A stretch of 64,000 bases of DNA from the NCBI GenBank assembly GCA_011947345.1, contig JAAVTG010000779.1, forward strand, positions 37,011-101,010, read 5' to 3'. The position numbers were made by a program, and so were the translations under genes. Within the stretch, counting starts at the first letter, position 1. Each line of letters begins with the position of its first letter. Below are positions 10,708 to 21,287 of the stretch, in pieces. The stretch is from Phytophthora quininea. Taxonomy: Eukaryota; Oomycota; Peronosporomycetes; Peronosporales; Peronosporaceae. The notes beneath the pieces were generated by a model. That model ran no database searches, was not told where the DNA came from, and saw only the letters and a list, made by a program, of their open reading frames with translations.

Positions 10708-12951
10708 TCATCGAAACCAGCACGTGCTGGTAAGGGAGATGCTGGAGCTAGTGGAGTTCAAGTAGTGGATATTGTGCTTGGAATTAAAATGTGTGGAGCT
10801 GCACTGACTAGCAAACCATTTCGACCTCCTTTTCGCACTGCCGAGGCAGACCAGCTCGCTCTTCAGCCGCTTGCGTGTGGACACCTTCTGCTCCGAGTCT
10901 CCCATCAACCGTGCAAGCTTGTCATCGGTCACACTATTCAATTCGCGATCCATCCCAGCAGCAAATTGGCAGAGCACCAGATCGTTCAGCCGCATGGGGA
11001 TCAAGTCCACGAACCGCGGCACGGCCACATCCAAATATGCTTGCAGTGCCATCTGCATCTCGAGAGCTTCACAGTCATCCGTAGTTGGCGCAATGGATGC
11101 GATCGCTTTCATGACGTCTGCGAATCGAGCTCTTCCGCACGAGTCCACAGGCACGGCGTCTTTCATTTGATCTTGCAGACCTCGCAGCCTCTTCTTGTCC
11201 ATCTCGGAGAATAGTCGCTGGTCTTGAGTATAGGGACGGCTTTCTGTGGCGAGCAGTGTGTCCATTTCCTCCTTGGCAGCTTGCGCCACGCAGTCAAGCA
11301 CTTCAACCGAAGTATTCTTGATAAACTGCGCCACTCTCGACGTGGCGTGGAGTCCGCTGGTCACGAGGTCGGAGACCAACTCGGTTTGAATTCGATACCC
11401 GTCAAGAAGCTGCTGGGTTGGCCCTCCCCACTCGTCCACGCATTGGCGGTAGAGGTTGCAGAACACTTGATACGACGGAAAGATGGAGATCTCGTCGCCA
11501 CGGTTTTCGCGGATAAAGTGCTTCGTCGCCGCGAACTTGTCGAAGCGCCATGTATCTGCAGGCAACCAACCTGTAAACTCCGCACAACGGACTAGCATGC
11601 CGTTCACCTCGATCACTTTTACGCTGCACCATTCGCCATCGATGTCGACCTGGACATCGTCGCCGACTTCGACTTCCTTCTTCGGTTTGGTTCGTTTGAT
11701 CCCAGTGATGTGGTTCTTCATCTCCTTGATCGCGATCTGGAAAGCGTTCTCCTTGGTGCGAAGAACAGCTCGGAGCCGAATATCTGCGGCAGTTTGTTGG
11801 TGGCCATCTTCTCCTTTGTGATCAGTGGTGGAGGGCAACTGGTCGTACTGTCCGTTCATCGTGGCTTCCATTTGCCGCAAGTACTGGTTCACCCACTTGC
11901 CCAACTGCTGTCGCTGCGAACATAAATCTTCCAACGGGATGCCGAGACTTCCCAGCTCTTTGTGAGCTTTGGCCATCCGTGTATTGATCTCAGCGATCAC
12001 CTTGGGCAACGCTCGACGGATGTTGTTTTGCAGGATCGTCACCAACCGCGTCGTCAATCCTGGCACACCCCACAACTCGTCCCGCAACTCTCGCCAGTAT
12101 CGATGTCCACGGGAGAACTTGGACTCGTACGCGAGCCCATTCTCAATCGTAGTGCCATCGTTCACCTCCAATTGACTACGGCACCGCACGGCGTGATACC
12201 CGAGATGCATGAACTTCTTCTTGTTCAGTAGCAAGTCGTGCACGGCTTGCTCCGCACCAGCATCGACCAGATCCACCTTCGTCACCACTGCAATCGTGCG
12301 AACTCCGTCCGGGTCTGCTTCTTGCGCGGCCTGGAGGATCTCGGTGTTGTGCATGTCAACGTTGGCGGGGACGACGGCGATAATCACCGTGCGCTCCTGC
12401 TTCATGTATCGATTCACCATTTGGCGCACTCTCGGAATGATTCGTTGGTCTTCGTGGTCGCCCACCGTGCGGACAAGTCCCGGCAGGTCAGTGAGCGTGA
12501 GGTTTGGTAACTCGGGTCCACTCATCTCAATGACGATCTGGTCGTCGCTGATGTACTGGCCTTCGTCCACCAGCTTCTGGGTGAGCTTGGTGATGGCGTC
12601 GGGGACGTCGTCCAGACAGTTCAAAGACTCTCGGTCCTCCTCCTTATCACCTTCATCACCGTCAGGACGGAACCGGACGAGGCGAACATCACCTCGAAAC
12701 GTGTCGGCACTCGACAGAATGAGCTGCGTTGGACATCTCGTGGTGAGTTGGTCGTTCGACGGGAACGACACGCCCGAAAGCGCCGACAACAGCGAAGACT
12801 TGCCGGACGAGGTGTCCCCCATGACGGCGATCTGCGGCAGCTCGACATACTGGTCGAGTCCGATCTCCCTGAGTTTGTCGACGAGCTTTCGCTCTGCTTG
12901 GGCGTTGACGTTGGCGAACAACCGCTTGGAGACATTCTTGACCTTGTTCAT
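10708..12951 (-). CDS. Dynamin/Mx-like GTPase copy 3, chimeric N-terminus and shifted C-terminus
   Basis: A 747-residue frame nearly identical to copy 1 across the G domain (GDTSSGKS, DLPG, TKVD), stalk and Tudor-like insert. Two ends differ. The first residues read MNKVKNVSKRLFANV where copies 1 and 2 read MTKNKNFSKQLFANV, and the upstream DNA is unrelated, so a recombination breakpoint lies within the first 12 codons. At the other end an A/T run near 10,829 is one base shorter than in copy 1, replacing the usual EVEMVC ending with about 40 unrelated residues. The ATG is only 31 bp from the inverted hairpin, so any promoter must overlap the divergent effector region at 13.0-13.4 kb. Confidence 0.8.
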   Translation of the reverse strand: MNKVKNVSKRLFANVNAQAERKLVDKLREIGLDQYVELPQIAVMGDTSSGKSSLLSALSGVSFPSNDQLTTRCPTQLILSSADTFRGDVRLVRFRPDGDEGDKEEDRESLNCLDDVPDAITKLTQKLVDEGQYISDDQIVIEMSGPELPNLTLTDLPGLVRTVGDHEDQRIIPRVRQMVNRYMKQERTVIIAVVPANVDMHNTEILQAAQEADPDGVRTIAVVTKVDLVDAGAEQAVHDLLLNKKKFMHLGYHAVRCRSQLEVNDGTTIENGLAYESKFSRGHRYWRELRDELWGVPGLTTRLVTILQNNIRRALPKVIAEINTRMAKAHKELGSLGIPLEDLCSQRQQLGKWVNQYLRQMEATMNGQYDQLPSTTDHKGEDGHQQTAADIRLRAVLRTKENAFQIAIKEMKNHITGIKRTKPKKEVEVGDDVQVDIDGEWCSVKVIEVNGMLVRCAEFTGWLPADTWRFDKFAATKHFIRENRGDEISIFPSYQVFCNLYRQCVDEWGGPTQQLLDGYRIQTELVSDLVTSGLHATSRVAQFIKNTSVEVLDCVAQAAKEEMDTLLATESRPYTQDQRLFSEMDKKRLRGLQDQMKDAVPVDSCGRARFADVMKAIASIAPTTDDCEALEMQMALQAYLDVAVPRFVDLIPMRLNDLVLCQFAAGMDRELNSVTDDKLARLMGDSEQKVSTRKRLKSELVCLGSAKRRSKWFASQCSSTHFNSKHNIHYLNSTSSSISLTSTCWFR

Positions 12952-12982
12952 GTCGGAGGTGGAGTTGAAGGGGCTTGCTGTT

Positions 12983-13034
12983 AAATACGAGTGATTCGTC
13001 TCATTTTTTTAAATGAGACGAGTCACTCGTATTT
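12983..13034. repeat. Hairpin at the inversion boundary (copy 4)
   Basis: Inverted copy of the array hairpin (arms 12,983-13,006 and 13,011-13,034). To its right the sequence is the reverse complement of the effector half of a unit; to its left is the start of GTPase copy 3. The change of orientation coincides with the hairpin. Confidence 0.85.
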
Positions 13035-13462
13035 CTGACGAGATGTCGATATGATCACATGTTTTGGATGTGATGGCGGGCTGACTTCAGGCACGATAGG
13101 CTCGACGCCACAACCGTCCGAAGCCTCGTGCTTGAACAGCAATCTCGCAGAAGATATTCGCGAACGCACAAGCTCGCGTTGTCACTCTCAGCTGCGGTAT
13201 GCTGCTCGATCTCCACCACTCAACTCGCTTCCGCGAGGCCTGACAGCAAGATCGCGGTTCGGATGTGCCACGAGCGTCACCCTTGTCAAACGGTTGAATC
13301 TATTAGTTAGAGATAACAAATAATAGAGGACCTATGAACCACCACCCTTGTCAAGCGGCCAGTTTGATGCCCTGCATCGGTTGCTGGCCCAGTTTGCCAA
13401 GGCTCATTCTCAAATTTCCTTCCACACGCTCAAGTCTCCGCTCCAGTTGATCGAGAAGAACG

Positions 13463-13905
13463 ATGCGTCTGCAATACCTTCTGCTGGCAGTAGTTGCTCT
13501 AGCGAGCTCTACCGTGATCTCTGCTACCGAGTCGCCCCTCAGACTCGCTCGCTCGGCGAAACCAGCAATGTCGGAGCTGAGAAGAGATCTCTTCGAAGTG
13601 CCAAGACTCTTGACGACGACGAGCAGCAGGGCGTCTCGGACGCGGAGGAAGAGAGGGTCTTTGGGTTTGGAGGAAAACCTCTCACTGCAGCCGAGAAGGT
13701 GGAGAAGATGATGGCCAACATCAACGCGGGAAAGGTCAAGACGAAATACTACAAGTACTTTGACGACGCCGACGCGAGTCCCAGCACCCTGTATATCAAC
13801 TGGGGATTCGCGCGCAATGGCGAAAACCCTTCCGACCCCAAGTTCCAGTTTTGGGAGAAGTATCGCGACTGGTACTACAAGAAGTACCCGCACCTTGTGG
13901 ACTAA
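13463..13905 (+). pseudogene. RxLR effector copy 4 (inverted), leader out of frame
   Basis: Plus-strand copy of the effector with the same initiator (13,402-13,417) and full C-terminus. Like copies 2 and 3 it has one fewer base in the C/G run near 13,535, separating the secretory leader from the RxLR/dEER frame. A second difference changes one leader residue (Val to Ile context). It converges on the full-length coiled-coil gene on the opposite strand. Pseudogene or undercall, as for the other copies. Confidence 0.75.
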
Positions 13906-14154
13906 AGGGAAGGCGCTGGTCTTCGCAACTCTTTGCTCAATACATGTAGACGTTTGTGCGCTTTCATTCTACAGCTTTCGCTCATTTCCGGTCGCCTATC
14001 GAGACCTCTGTCATTCTCGCTGATCGAGGCCACTTCCAACATGTGAAGCAATGCCGCGAAAAGCAGCCACAACTCGCTCATTCGCTGGGGTGAAAGCGAG
14101 CTACTACGTAGTCAGATTTAAACAGAATGTGGCAAGACTCGTCCATCAACAGCT

Positions 14155-15937
14155 TTAGGCAAACTGCCAGGGCTCCTCACGTTGATCCTGCTCATACTTG
14201 TCCAGGAATCGCAATTGCATCTCCTCCTCTTGTGCCATGCGCATCGCCAGTTGCTTGTCACTCGCCTGCTGCGCGACTCGTGCGAATTCCTGCTGTTGCT
14301 GCAGTAGTTGCATGGACCAAGTCTCCAACTCGAGGGCGTCCAGCGCTTCCTGATTCTTCTGCAGCCGTTCCAGCAGCTCTCTCCGTTCCTGCTCAAGTCT
14401 CGTCCTTTGCTCCAGCTTCTGCTCCAGCGTCAAATTGGGAGTTGTCGGAAACAACGAGACCGGCGGGATAGCGGCAACATCCCACGCCGAAGCAGTGGGG
14501 AAGCGCTTTGGATCAGTGGAGATTCTGCTCTCGGTGATTCACGACAACGCCTAGAGGGGTCATGCCACACGGGATCTACCCAGACCTCCTCTTCATCCTC
14601 TTTAGATACACGAGACTGTGAATGTCACCATCCAGCGGTTTAACTGCCACGCGGTGCTGAAATTGCTCCTGGATGTCCAAAAACCAGTCGTTTAGCGCAT
14701 GCAGCCACGAGTGGATCTCGAGAAACCAGTTTTTCTCGAGAAACCTCATCACTAGATCTCGTGCCGCCTCCTTCTGGTTGGCGCCACTGCCGCCGAGTGC
14801 ACCGTCGCCCATGACAAGCACCAGCGTGTTCTGATTCTTGGACGACCCCACCGTTTCCAGCAGATCAAGCAGCACGTAGTACAATCCTTTATCCCCACTC
14901 GAGCTCTGACGCAACTGACTAATCTCCCACTCGAACTCCTGCAAAGGCAACGCAAGTTCTCGCGGCATCTTCCGGTAGACGGCCATTCGCTTCTTTACCA
15001 ACGTCTGCTTGGGACCACACACGCGCTCCGTCAACGCCTGGAAATTCACCCGCACGTCGTATCCACTCGCCGCGCCGGCAACCCGCTGGTACAGCCACTG
15101 ACTGTTGCACACAGCGCCGGCAATATTGTCCAAATTCATAAACACGAATCGACTGCGATTGCCTGCTGCGTATTTCCCAGTCGGCAGTTCCACCAACCTC
15201 GCCTTGCGCCTCTCGATATCTCCCAACTCCTGGTCCAACATGGCAGCTCGTCGTTCTTCTTGATACAAATCTGTCGCTCTCTTCGTCGGACTGCAACTGC
15301 CAGAACTCTCCGATCTCCTCAACGGCGAGCTCATTTTCCGTTCGAGCTCCGGCTTCACTGCTGCAGTGTGTCGTCCTGTCAGCAGCCTCTTGATATACTT
15401 GTCTAGACTTTTGACTTGGACGTTCGCTTCAAATTGACTGCTCTTCCAACACGAATCCAGACACACCAGTTGGACGTGCCAGAGACTCTTGACGTAGCTG
15501 TCCAGCACCGTTTTCATGCCTTTGGACAGCATTCCAGTGGCCAAAACGAGCGTCCTGCTGCCTGTACAGGTTTTGGTCAGTTGCTTCCTGAGCATATTCT
15601 CTAGCGTCGGGTGCTGCGCCGTCCCCTTCTGCGTGACTTGCCAATTGACTTGTTGGCCGCCGTCCCAGTGCACCGCTTCGAGCGCTTTAGCCTCGCTCTG
15701 GTTGGGGTTGCAGTACGTGGCTCTCCAGCACTGCACGCGCTTGGGCTGCTGGTCGTTCAGCAGCACCGTGAGCTTCTGCGGATCCAGCGCCACGTCCGTC
15801 GAGAACTGGGCCAGCTCCGCGTGGAACTGCGTCTCGTGGGACAGCACGTGGCTGCGCACGGAGGCGAGCAGGCCGTCCAGGTCCACGAACACGAAGCGCT
15901 GGTCCGAGAACTTGGGCTTGGACGAGGAGCGAGGCAT
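14155..15937 (-). CDS. Tandem NYN-like domain protein with C-terminal coiled coil (full-length locus)
   Basis: Reads as about 450 residues from MPRSSSKPKF (an in-frame ATG also exists at 16,075), followed after frame changes by a coiled-coil tail ending at 14,155. Two halves look like an internal duplication of a NYN/PIN-like nuclease fold. Each begins with a hydrophobic strand and acidic residues (RFVFVDLDGLLASV; RFVFMNLDNIAGAV) and has a later TLVLATGM / TLVLVMGDGA strand. NYN proteins are usually RNA-processing nucleases; activity here is only inferred. Frame breaks at about 14,600 and in the acidic linker (14,460-14,560) separate the coil, either through undercalls or an unrecognised intron. 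Its truncated tail is what the direct repeats carry. It is divergent from the ABC transporter at 16,254. Confidence 0.6.
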
Positions 15938-16253
15938 TGACGGGCAGTGGTGGCGAACTTGTGGCTTCCTTCCGGTGCGAATGTCTTTCTGGAAGTGAGA
16001 AAAGGTGCTGCGGGGCGAAAAATATCTTGCCGCGGTGTCGACAATGCGTTCGATATCGAATGATGGCGACGGCAACGTGAGTCGTGGTGAGCGTCTGAGT
16101 TCGGCAGCACCATGTTGGTGCCGCGGTGGAAATGATCGACAGCTCTGTCAGCACCGATGCACACGACGCCACCGGGAATTCGGTGTCATTCATCGGTGTC
16201 TGAGCCAGGACGGAGCTGCACCGCCGCGCTCCTTTTCCAGTCGCACAGTCGCC
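15938..16253. promoter_or_regulatory. Shared divergent promoter region, NYN-like gene and ABC transporter
   Basis: 316 bp separate the two divergent start codons. It contains CCAGTCGCACAGTCGCC just before the transporter ATG, but no clear oomycete initiator was identified. An upstream in-frame extension of the NYN-like ORF overlaps it. Confidence 0.35.
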
Positions 16254-18114
16254 ATGGAGAGCAAGGACCACTTCATCCAAGTCGGGTCGCCCGCCGTGGA
16301 CGTGGCGGCACCGCCCCATGTGCCCAAGATCACGCTGCAGTGGACGCACTTGAGCCTGAAGCTGGCGGTCAAGAACCCCGTCACCAAGCAGCTCGAGGAC
16401 AAGCCCATCCTGAGTGACGTGAGCGGTGCCGCGCGACCGGGCGAGCTGCTAGTGATCATGGGGCCGTCAGGCGCAGGCAAGAGCTCTCTGCTGGACTGCA
16501 TATCTGGCCGCAACACCAGCGTGGAAGGAGATATCGCAGCCAACGGCGTGCAATGGAGCAAGCCGCTCAAGCGCTTCTCGTCCTACGTCAAGCAGGACGA
16601 CCTCTTCTACGCCACCATCACTGTGCGCGAGCACTTGCTGTACCAGGCGCGACTACGGATGGGGACCGGCACCACCGCGAAACAGCACGCCGACCGAGTG
16701 GACACAGTGCTGGAAGAGCTGGGCCTCACCAAATGCAGGGACACGCTGATTGGGGGCGTGCGACTGCGCGGGATCTCAGGCGGAGAGCGCAAGCGACTGT
16801 CGTTCGCGACAGAGATCCTCACCAACCCGTCGTTGCTCTTCGTGGACGAACCGACCTCCGGGCTGGACAGCTACATGGCCGAAGCAGTGATGGTCCAGTT
16901 GCAGCAGTTGGCTCACGAGGGAGAACCGTCGTCACCACAGTCCATCAGCCGTCCTCAGAGCTCTTCGCACTCTTCGACAAGCTCTACTTGTTGTGTGACG
17001 GCGTCACCGTCTACAACGGCAAGGCTAGTGAGGTGGTGGAGTACTTCGCAGCGCTCGGGTACCAATGTCCAGGCTTCGTCAATCCGACCGACTACTTTAT
17101 GCGCCAATTGGTTGTGCTAGACCGCGAAAAGGACGACGTCGGCGTCAAGCGACTGGAGCTGCTGAAAGACGAGTGGGCAAAGCGAGATGCCGACTCGATA
17201 AGTGCAAGGAATTCGAGCAGTACCGGCTTGCTCGAAGATGCCAGCAGCGGCGCTGACGGCTACCAGGACAAGCGTCTCGGCGCGTGGGCGCAAATGGAGG
17301 TGCTCGCCAGCAGGAACGTGCTCCGGTTAGTCCGAGACCGCATCTCGTTCCGCGCCAACTTCTTCCTGCAGCTCTTCATCTCGGCCATCGTGGGGCTTAT
17401 CTACTTGCAGCTGGACATCGATCAGACAGGCATCCAGAACTTCGCCGGCGCCTTCTTCGTGGTGGTCGTCAATCAAACGTTCACGACGACAAGCCCGCTG
17501 TTCATCGCGATCCCAACGGAGCTGCCTATGGTTCTTCACGAGTACAAGTCGGGTCTGTATCGTCTAGCCGTGTGGTATCTCGCCAAGATCCTCAGCGAGC
17601 TGCCTCTGCAAGTGTTGATGCCGTTTGTGTTCTTCGTCCCGACCTACTTCCTCATCGGAATCGGCCACGGGTTTGTCACGTACATTTCACTACAGTTGTT
17701 TGTGGTGCTGCTCAACTTTGGGGCGGTGGGGGTGGGCTACATGGTCTCTTGCCTCTGTCGGCGTGTGGAGCTCGCTCCGCTCGTGGGCATCGTGATCCTG
17801 CTGCCGTTCATGTTGTTCGGCGGGCTGTTCCTCAATGCGTCGTCGACACCTCCGTACTTTGTGTGGATCCAGTACATTTCCCCATCAAATACGGCTACGA
17901 GGGGATGATGAAGGTCTTCTGGAAGGAGGTCGATACGATCCGCTGCGGCGAGAACCAGAACTGTATCGCTCGCACCGGACATGAAGTGCTGGAATACTAC
18001 AGCATGGATGGCATGACGGCCGTGTTTGACGGCGTGATGCTGGTTGTGCTAGGTGTTGTCTTTCGGATCGTTGGGCTTGTCGCCTTGTGGCTCAACGTCC
18101 GCGGCAAGGATTAA
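16254..18114 (+). CDS. ABCG/WHITE-type half ABC transporter
   Basis: About 620 residues in three frames. The nucleotide-binding domain comes first, as in the ABCG family: Walker A GPSGAGKSS, signature SGGERKR, Walker B LLFVDEPTSGLDS, then the H-loop region TVVTTVHQPSSE. The membrane domain follows (VLRLVRDRISFRANFFLQLF and about six hydrophobic segments) and ends WLNVRGKD. Such half-transporters dimerise to export lipids, sterols or drugs at a membrane. The start at 16,254 has a good context (GCCATGG). Breaks near 16,918 (G run) and 17,881 (C run) each look like one missing base, because the family sequence resumes immediately in the next frame. The gene is probably functional. Confidence 0.88.
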
Positions 18115-18241
18115 CTTGTGGCGAGTTCAACGGAAACGTCATCGACGTAAGAATTAATTATGGTGTAGATGGTCATAAAAGAGCCTGTATTTTGAACTTT
18201 CAAAAACGTCGTGTGTCAACCGCTGCAACTTGCTCCTTCGG

Positions 18242-20322
18242 ATGTCCGTCCGATGCACGGTGGAGCTGCAGTTGGCAGACGGCGCAACGGGGCGCAACAT
18301 CTCGACGATGATCTACCCGAGAGCGGAGGTAAGCACCGTCCGTGCCAGTTAATGGCCATTTCATTCCACTCAACACAAGTCGTTTACATGGTACTGCAGC
18401 TCGTTCGACGACGCGGTGGACTGGAAGTGATGAGCGAGGAGCCTCCGCTGCACAAGGCACTCAAGATCCAGGCGCACAAGTACGAGGTGTACTCGAGTTT
18501 TGTGGCCACGGGCAAGCTAGGACTCATCCGACGCGAGCGCACTCGCATCACACAGTTCAATCTACGAGACGGAGACCCCGACGAGATGGCGGCGCTGCGA
18601 GACTTTTGCATTCGCAGTGGTGGCATTTCAAAGTCCAAGACTGCTGCAACATCGACGACGAAAAGACCTTCAGCTTCAGCTCCTGTTAGCCCGATGCTCG
18701 ACCGCAGAGCTGGCGTCAAGCGTCCGAGAAGCGCGCTGACCGACTTGACAAACAGTTCGCAATCGCCAACACCAGCAGATCGACGCCGGCGCAAAACTTC
18801 ACGCCATGGAACGTCCCCAGTGCGACCAAATCAAACACGAGCAAGCCTGACAAGCGAACAGGAGCGAGTGTTACAGCTCGTCGCAAGCGGCAAAAATGTT
18901 TTCTTCACGGGTAGTGCTGGCACAGGCAAGTCGTTCCTGTTGCAGCATCTACTGCGGCACGGCTGCGGTCATGCAATAGGACGAGTCTACGCTACTGCCA
19001 CCACAGGCATCGCTGCGTACAATATTGGCGGCATGACGCTGCACCATTTTGCGGGCATTGACCCACGGACACACACGACGAGACAGGAGCTGTTAGTTCA
19101 AATCTCACGCAAGAAAGACGCCGTGGCTCGCTGGAAGTCGGCGCGAGTGCTCGTGATTGATGAAATCTCCATGTTGGACGGTCGGCTTTTTGACGACCTG
19201 GAGGCTGTGGCCAGGCAGATCCGCCGTAGCTCGGCGTTTTTGGCGGCATTCAGCTCATTCTCTCGGGCGACTTTTTCCAGTTGCCTCCTGTCGGTCGTCG
19301 TGCGCGCGGTGAGGCGTCATTACCGCCGCTGCTGTGCTTCGAAAGCAGCGCATGGGTGAGAGGGATAACAGAGACTGTGGTGCTGAAGGAGATCTTCCGG
19401 CAGCGCGACGAGGAGTTCGTTCGCATCTTGAATGCGTTCCGAGTTGGCGAACCCACGACCGAGATGATCAACAAACTTAACCAACGCTACCAAACAGCAG
19501 CAGATTCCGACAGCGACGACGCCATTCACATCTTCTCGCACAACGACGACGTGCTTCGGGTACGTAGCGCAGTGCCTAGCGGGGATTTTTGTGCCGACGT
19601 TGGTTTTAATTTGTCGTGCATTGCAGACCAACACTCGAGCACTTGACGAGCTAGGAGGGAAGCGCTACAACTTCGTGTCAGCCGACCGGTATAGAGCAAA
19701 CTGCGTCCTTCCTCAAACCAACCAGCATCTCACATCGTGCTTGTTGCAGGGGAAAAACCGAGTTCCTTAGCGGGTGTCCTGCTGCCGCAAAAGTGTCACT
19801 GAAAAGTACGAGCCTGCTTCATATTGCTGTCTTCTTTCTAGCTGACCACTCATTTGTCATTGCCTCGCTGCAGAGAACGCCCGTGTCCTTTTGATCAAGA
19901 CGTTGAACGCTGCGCGAGGTCTCGTGAACGGCTCGCGCGGGATCGTCGAAGGCTTCACGCCGCAGACCAACCTGCCGATCGTGCGCTTCTCCAACGGCGT
20001 GACCGAGATCATCAGCCAGGAAGAGTTTTCTGTCAGTGTTGCCGACGCGGTGCTGGCATCTCGCCGACAGCTCCCACTGGCGCTGGCCTGGGCCATCAGC
20101 ATCCACAAGAGCCAAGGACTGTCTTTCGACGCCGCCGTGCTGGACCTGTCGCGCGTGTTCGAGTTTGGCCAGGCGTATGTGGCGCTGTCTCGAGTGCGGT
20201 CACTGGACGGACTGCGGCTGCGAGCGAGGATCCGCTCGGGAGGACGCAGCCTGCTGGCGGATACACGCGTTGTGGACTTTACGAGGGCAACTCGTGCAAC
20301 TAGAGCAACAAAGGCAACATGA
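18242..20322 (+). CDS. PIF1: PIF1-family DNA helicase
   Basis: Spliced model: 18,242-18,328; 18,400-19,559; 19,627-19,688; 19,750-19,805; 19,874-20,322, all introns GT-AG and 60-71 bp. The product has an N-terminal extension, then Walker A GSAGTGKS, a [21 protein letters not shown] motif, Walker [19 protein letters not shown], and the C-terminal motif [15 protein letters not shown] with [16 protein letters not shown]1 is a 5'-3' helicase acting on telomeres, G-quadruplexes and mitochondrial DNA. A T run near 19,235 is one base short, splitting the frame just before [12 protein letters not shown]. It starts 128 bp after the ABC transporter stop, on the same strand. Confidence 0.88.
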
Positions 20323-20615
20323 TCGACAAAGGCAACTTGCAAATTTGCAAAGAATCACAAATGTAGCCATCTCCGACGGGTTCTAGAATAGTCTGTATGG
20401 TAGTGTATCGGTGTCATTGGCTGAAATCGAGCGGGGTAGGGCTGCTATTTGGTTGGCCGTAGTGCAGCGGGGCGGGCTTTCTCTTGGTGTTTGTATGGCG
20501 CCGGTTTTGAAGGCGCGTTTGTATGGCCAGCACTGCGCCGCCAGGGCTTCCCTTGTGCTAGACTTATTTTACCCTTCCTTCCGCTCCGCGTTAAAGTCCC
20601 AAGCCCGAATCCAAG
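20323..20615 (+). promoter_or_regulatory. Intergenic region upstream of eL37
   Basis: 293 bp holding the promoter of the ribosomal protein gene. A pyrimidine-rich stretch (ACCCTTCCTTCCGCTCC, about 20,570-20,586) about 30-45 bp before the ATG is a plausible transcription start region. No initiator match was found. Confidence 0.3.
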
Positions 20616-21012
20616 ATGGTACGGCCCAGTACATGACCCTCACAGGCAGCGCAGACAGACAATACGGACAGACAGATCTATCAGACACAGGCCATGGGAT
20701 GCTGACGCGTGTGACGTTTGACGTTGTTGCTTGCAGACGAAAGGCACGCAGAGCTTCGGTATGCGCCACAACAAGACCCACACCATCTGCAGACGGTGTG
20801 GGCGCAGCTCGTACCACATCCAGAAGAGCACGTGCTCCTCGTGTGGCTACCCCGCTGCCAAGATGCGCAAGTTCAACTGGAGCCAGAAGGCGCTGCGTCG
20901 CCGCACCACTGGCACTGGTCGCATGCGCCACCTGAAGCTGGTGCAGCGCAAGTTCAAGAACGGCTTCCGTGAGGGCTCGTCGGCCGTCTCGAAGAAGGCC
21001 GCCACCAACTAA
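20616..21012 (+). CDS. RPL37: 60S ribosomal protein eL37
   Basis: Exon 1 is the ATG alone (20,616-20,618). A 118-bp GT-AG intron follows (20,619-20,736), then the rest of the protein (20,737-21,012). The mature sequence starts [17 protein letters not shown] and carries the C2C2 zinc-binding motif (CRRCG ... CSSCGYP), then the basic region with [11 protein letters not shown] and KNGFREG. The length of about 92 residues is typical. Placing the intron directly after the start codon restores the conserved second residue, whereas an in-frame upstream ATG would add a residue not seen in the family. Confidence 0.95.
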
Positions 21013-21287
21013 GGAGTGGACTACAGGGGACGCAGCTTGGGTAAAAGCATCGTCAACTAGCTAGCGCAAAGCGACGGGAAAACAACAGCGGACGGTGACG
21101 GCGTGTGTGGAGGACGTTGGACGAGATTGGTACCGAGGTGGCAAAAGTTTTTTTGCGGTGTGGAGCTTTCAGGAGAGACGACCAAATCGACTGTCTTTGA
21201 AGGAGCCATGAGACGCCGACGACCTGCGAATCCAATATTCACAACCTTTAGCCGTTCCACCGAAGAGTTTAGTTGCCTTTGTTATTC

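Larger units (their letters stand above)
1..12980. repeat. Direct tandem array of ~4.5 kb units: coiled-coil tail, effector, dynamin-like GTPase
   Basis: Effector stop codons lie at 385, 4,932 and 9,428, giving periods of 4,547 and 4,496 bp. The order is the same in each unit: coiled-coil gene tail (+), effector (-), hairpin, dynamin-like GTPase (-), then about 220 bp of intergenic DNA and a 24-codon remnant of another dynamin C-terminus. The unit boundary lies at about 4,215 and 8,710, where dynamin tail meets coiled-coil gene across a short CATTCACAG microhomology. Units 1 and 3 are nearly identical. Unit 2 differs by an indel of about 40 bp (near 6,050) and many single-base differences. 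Unit 1 is cut by the window start. Confidence 0.93.
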
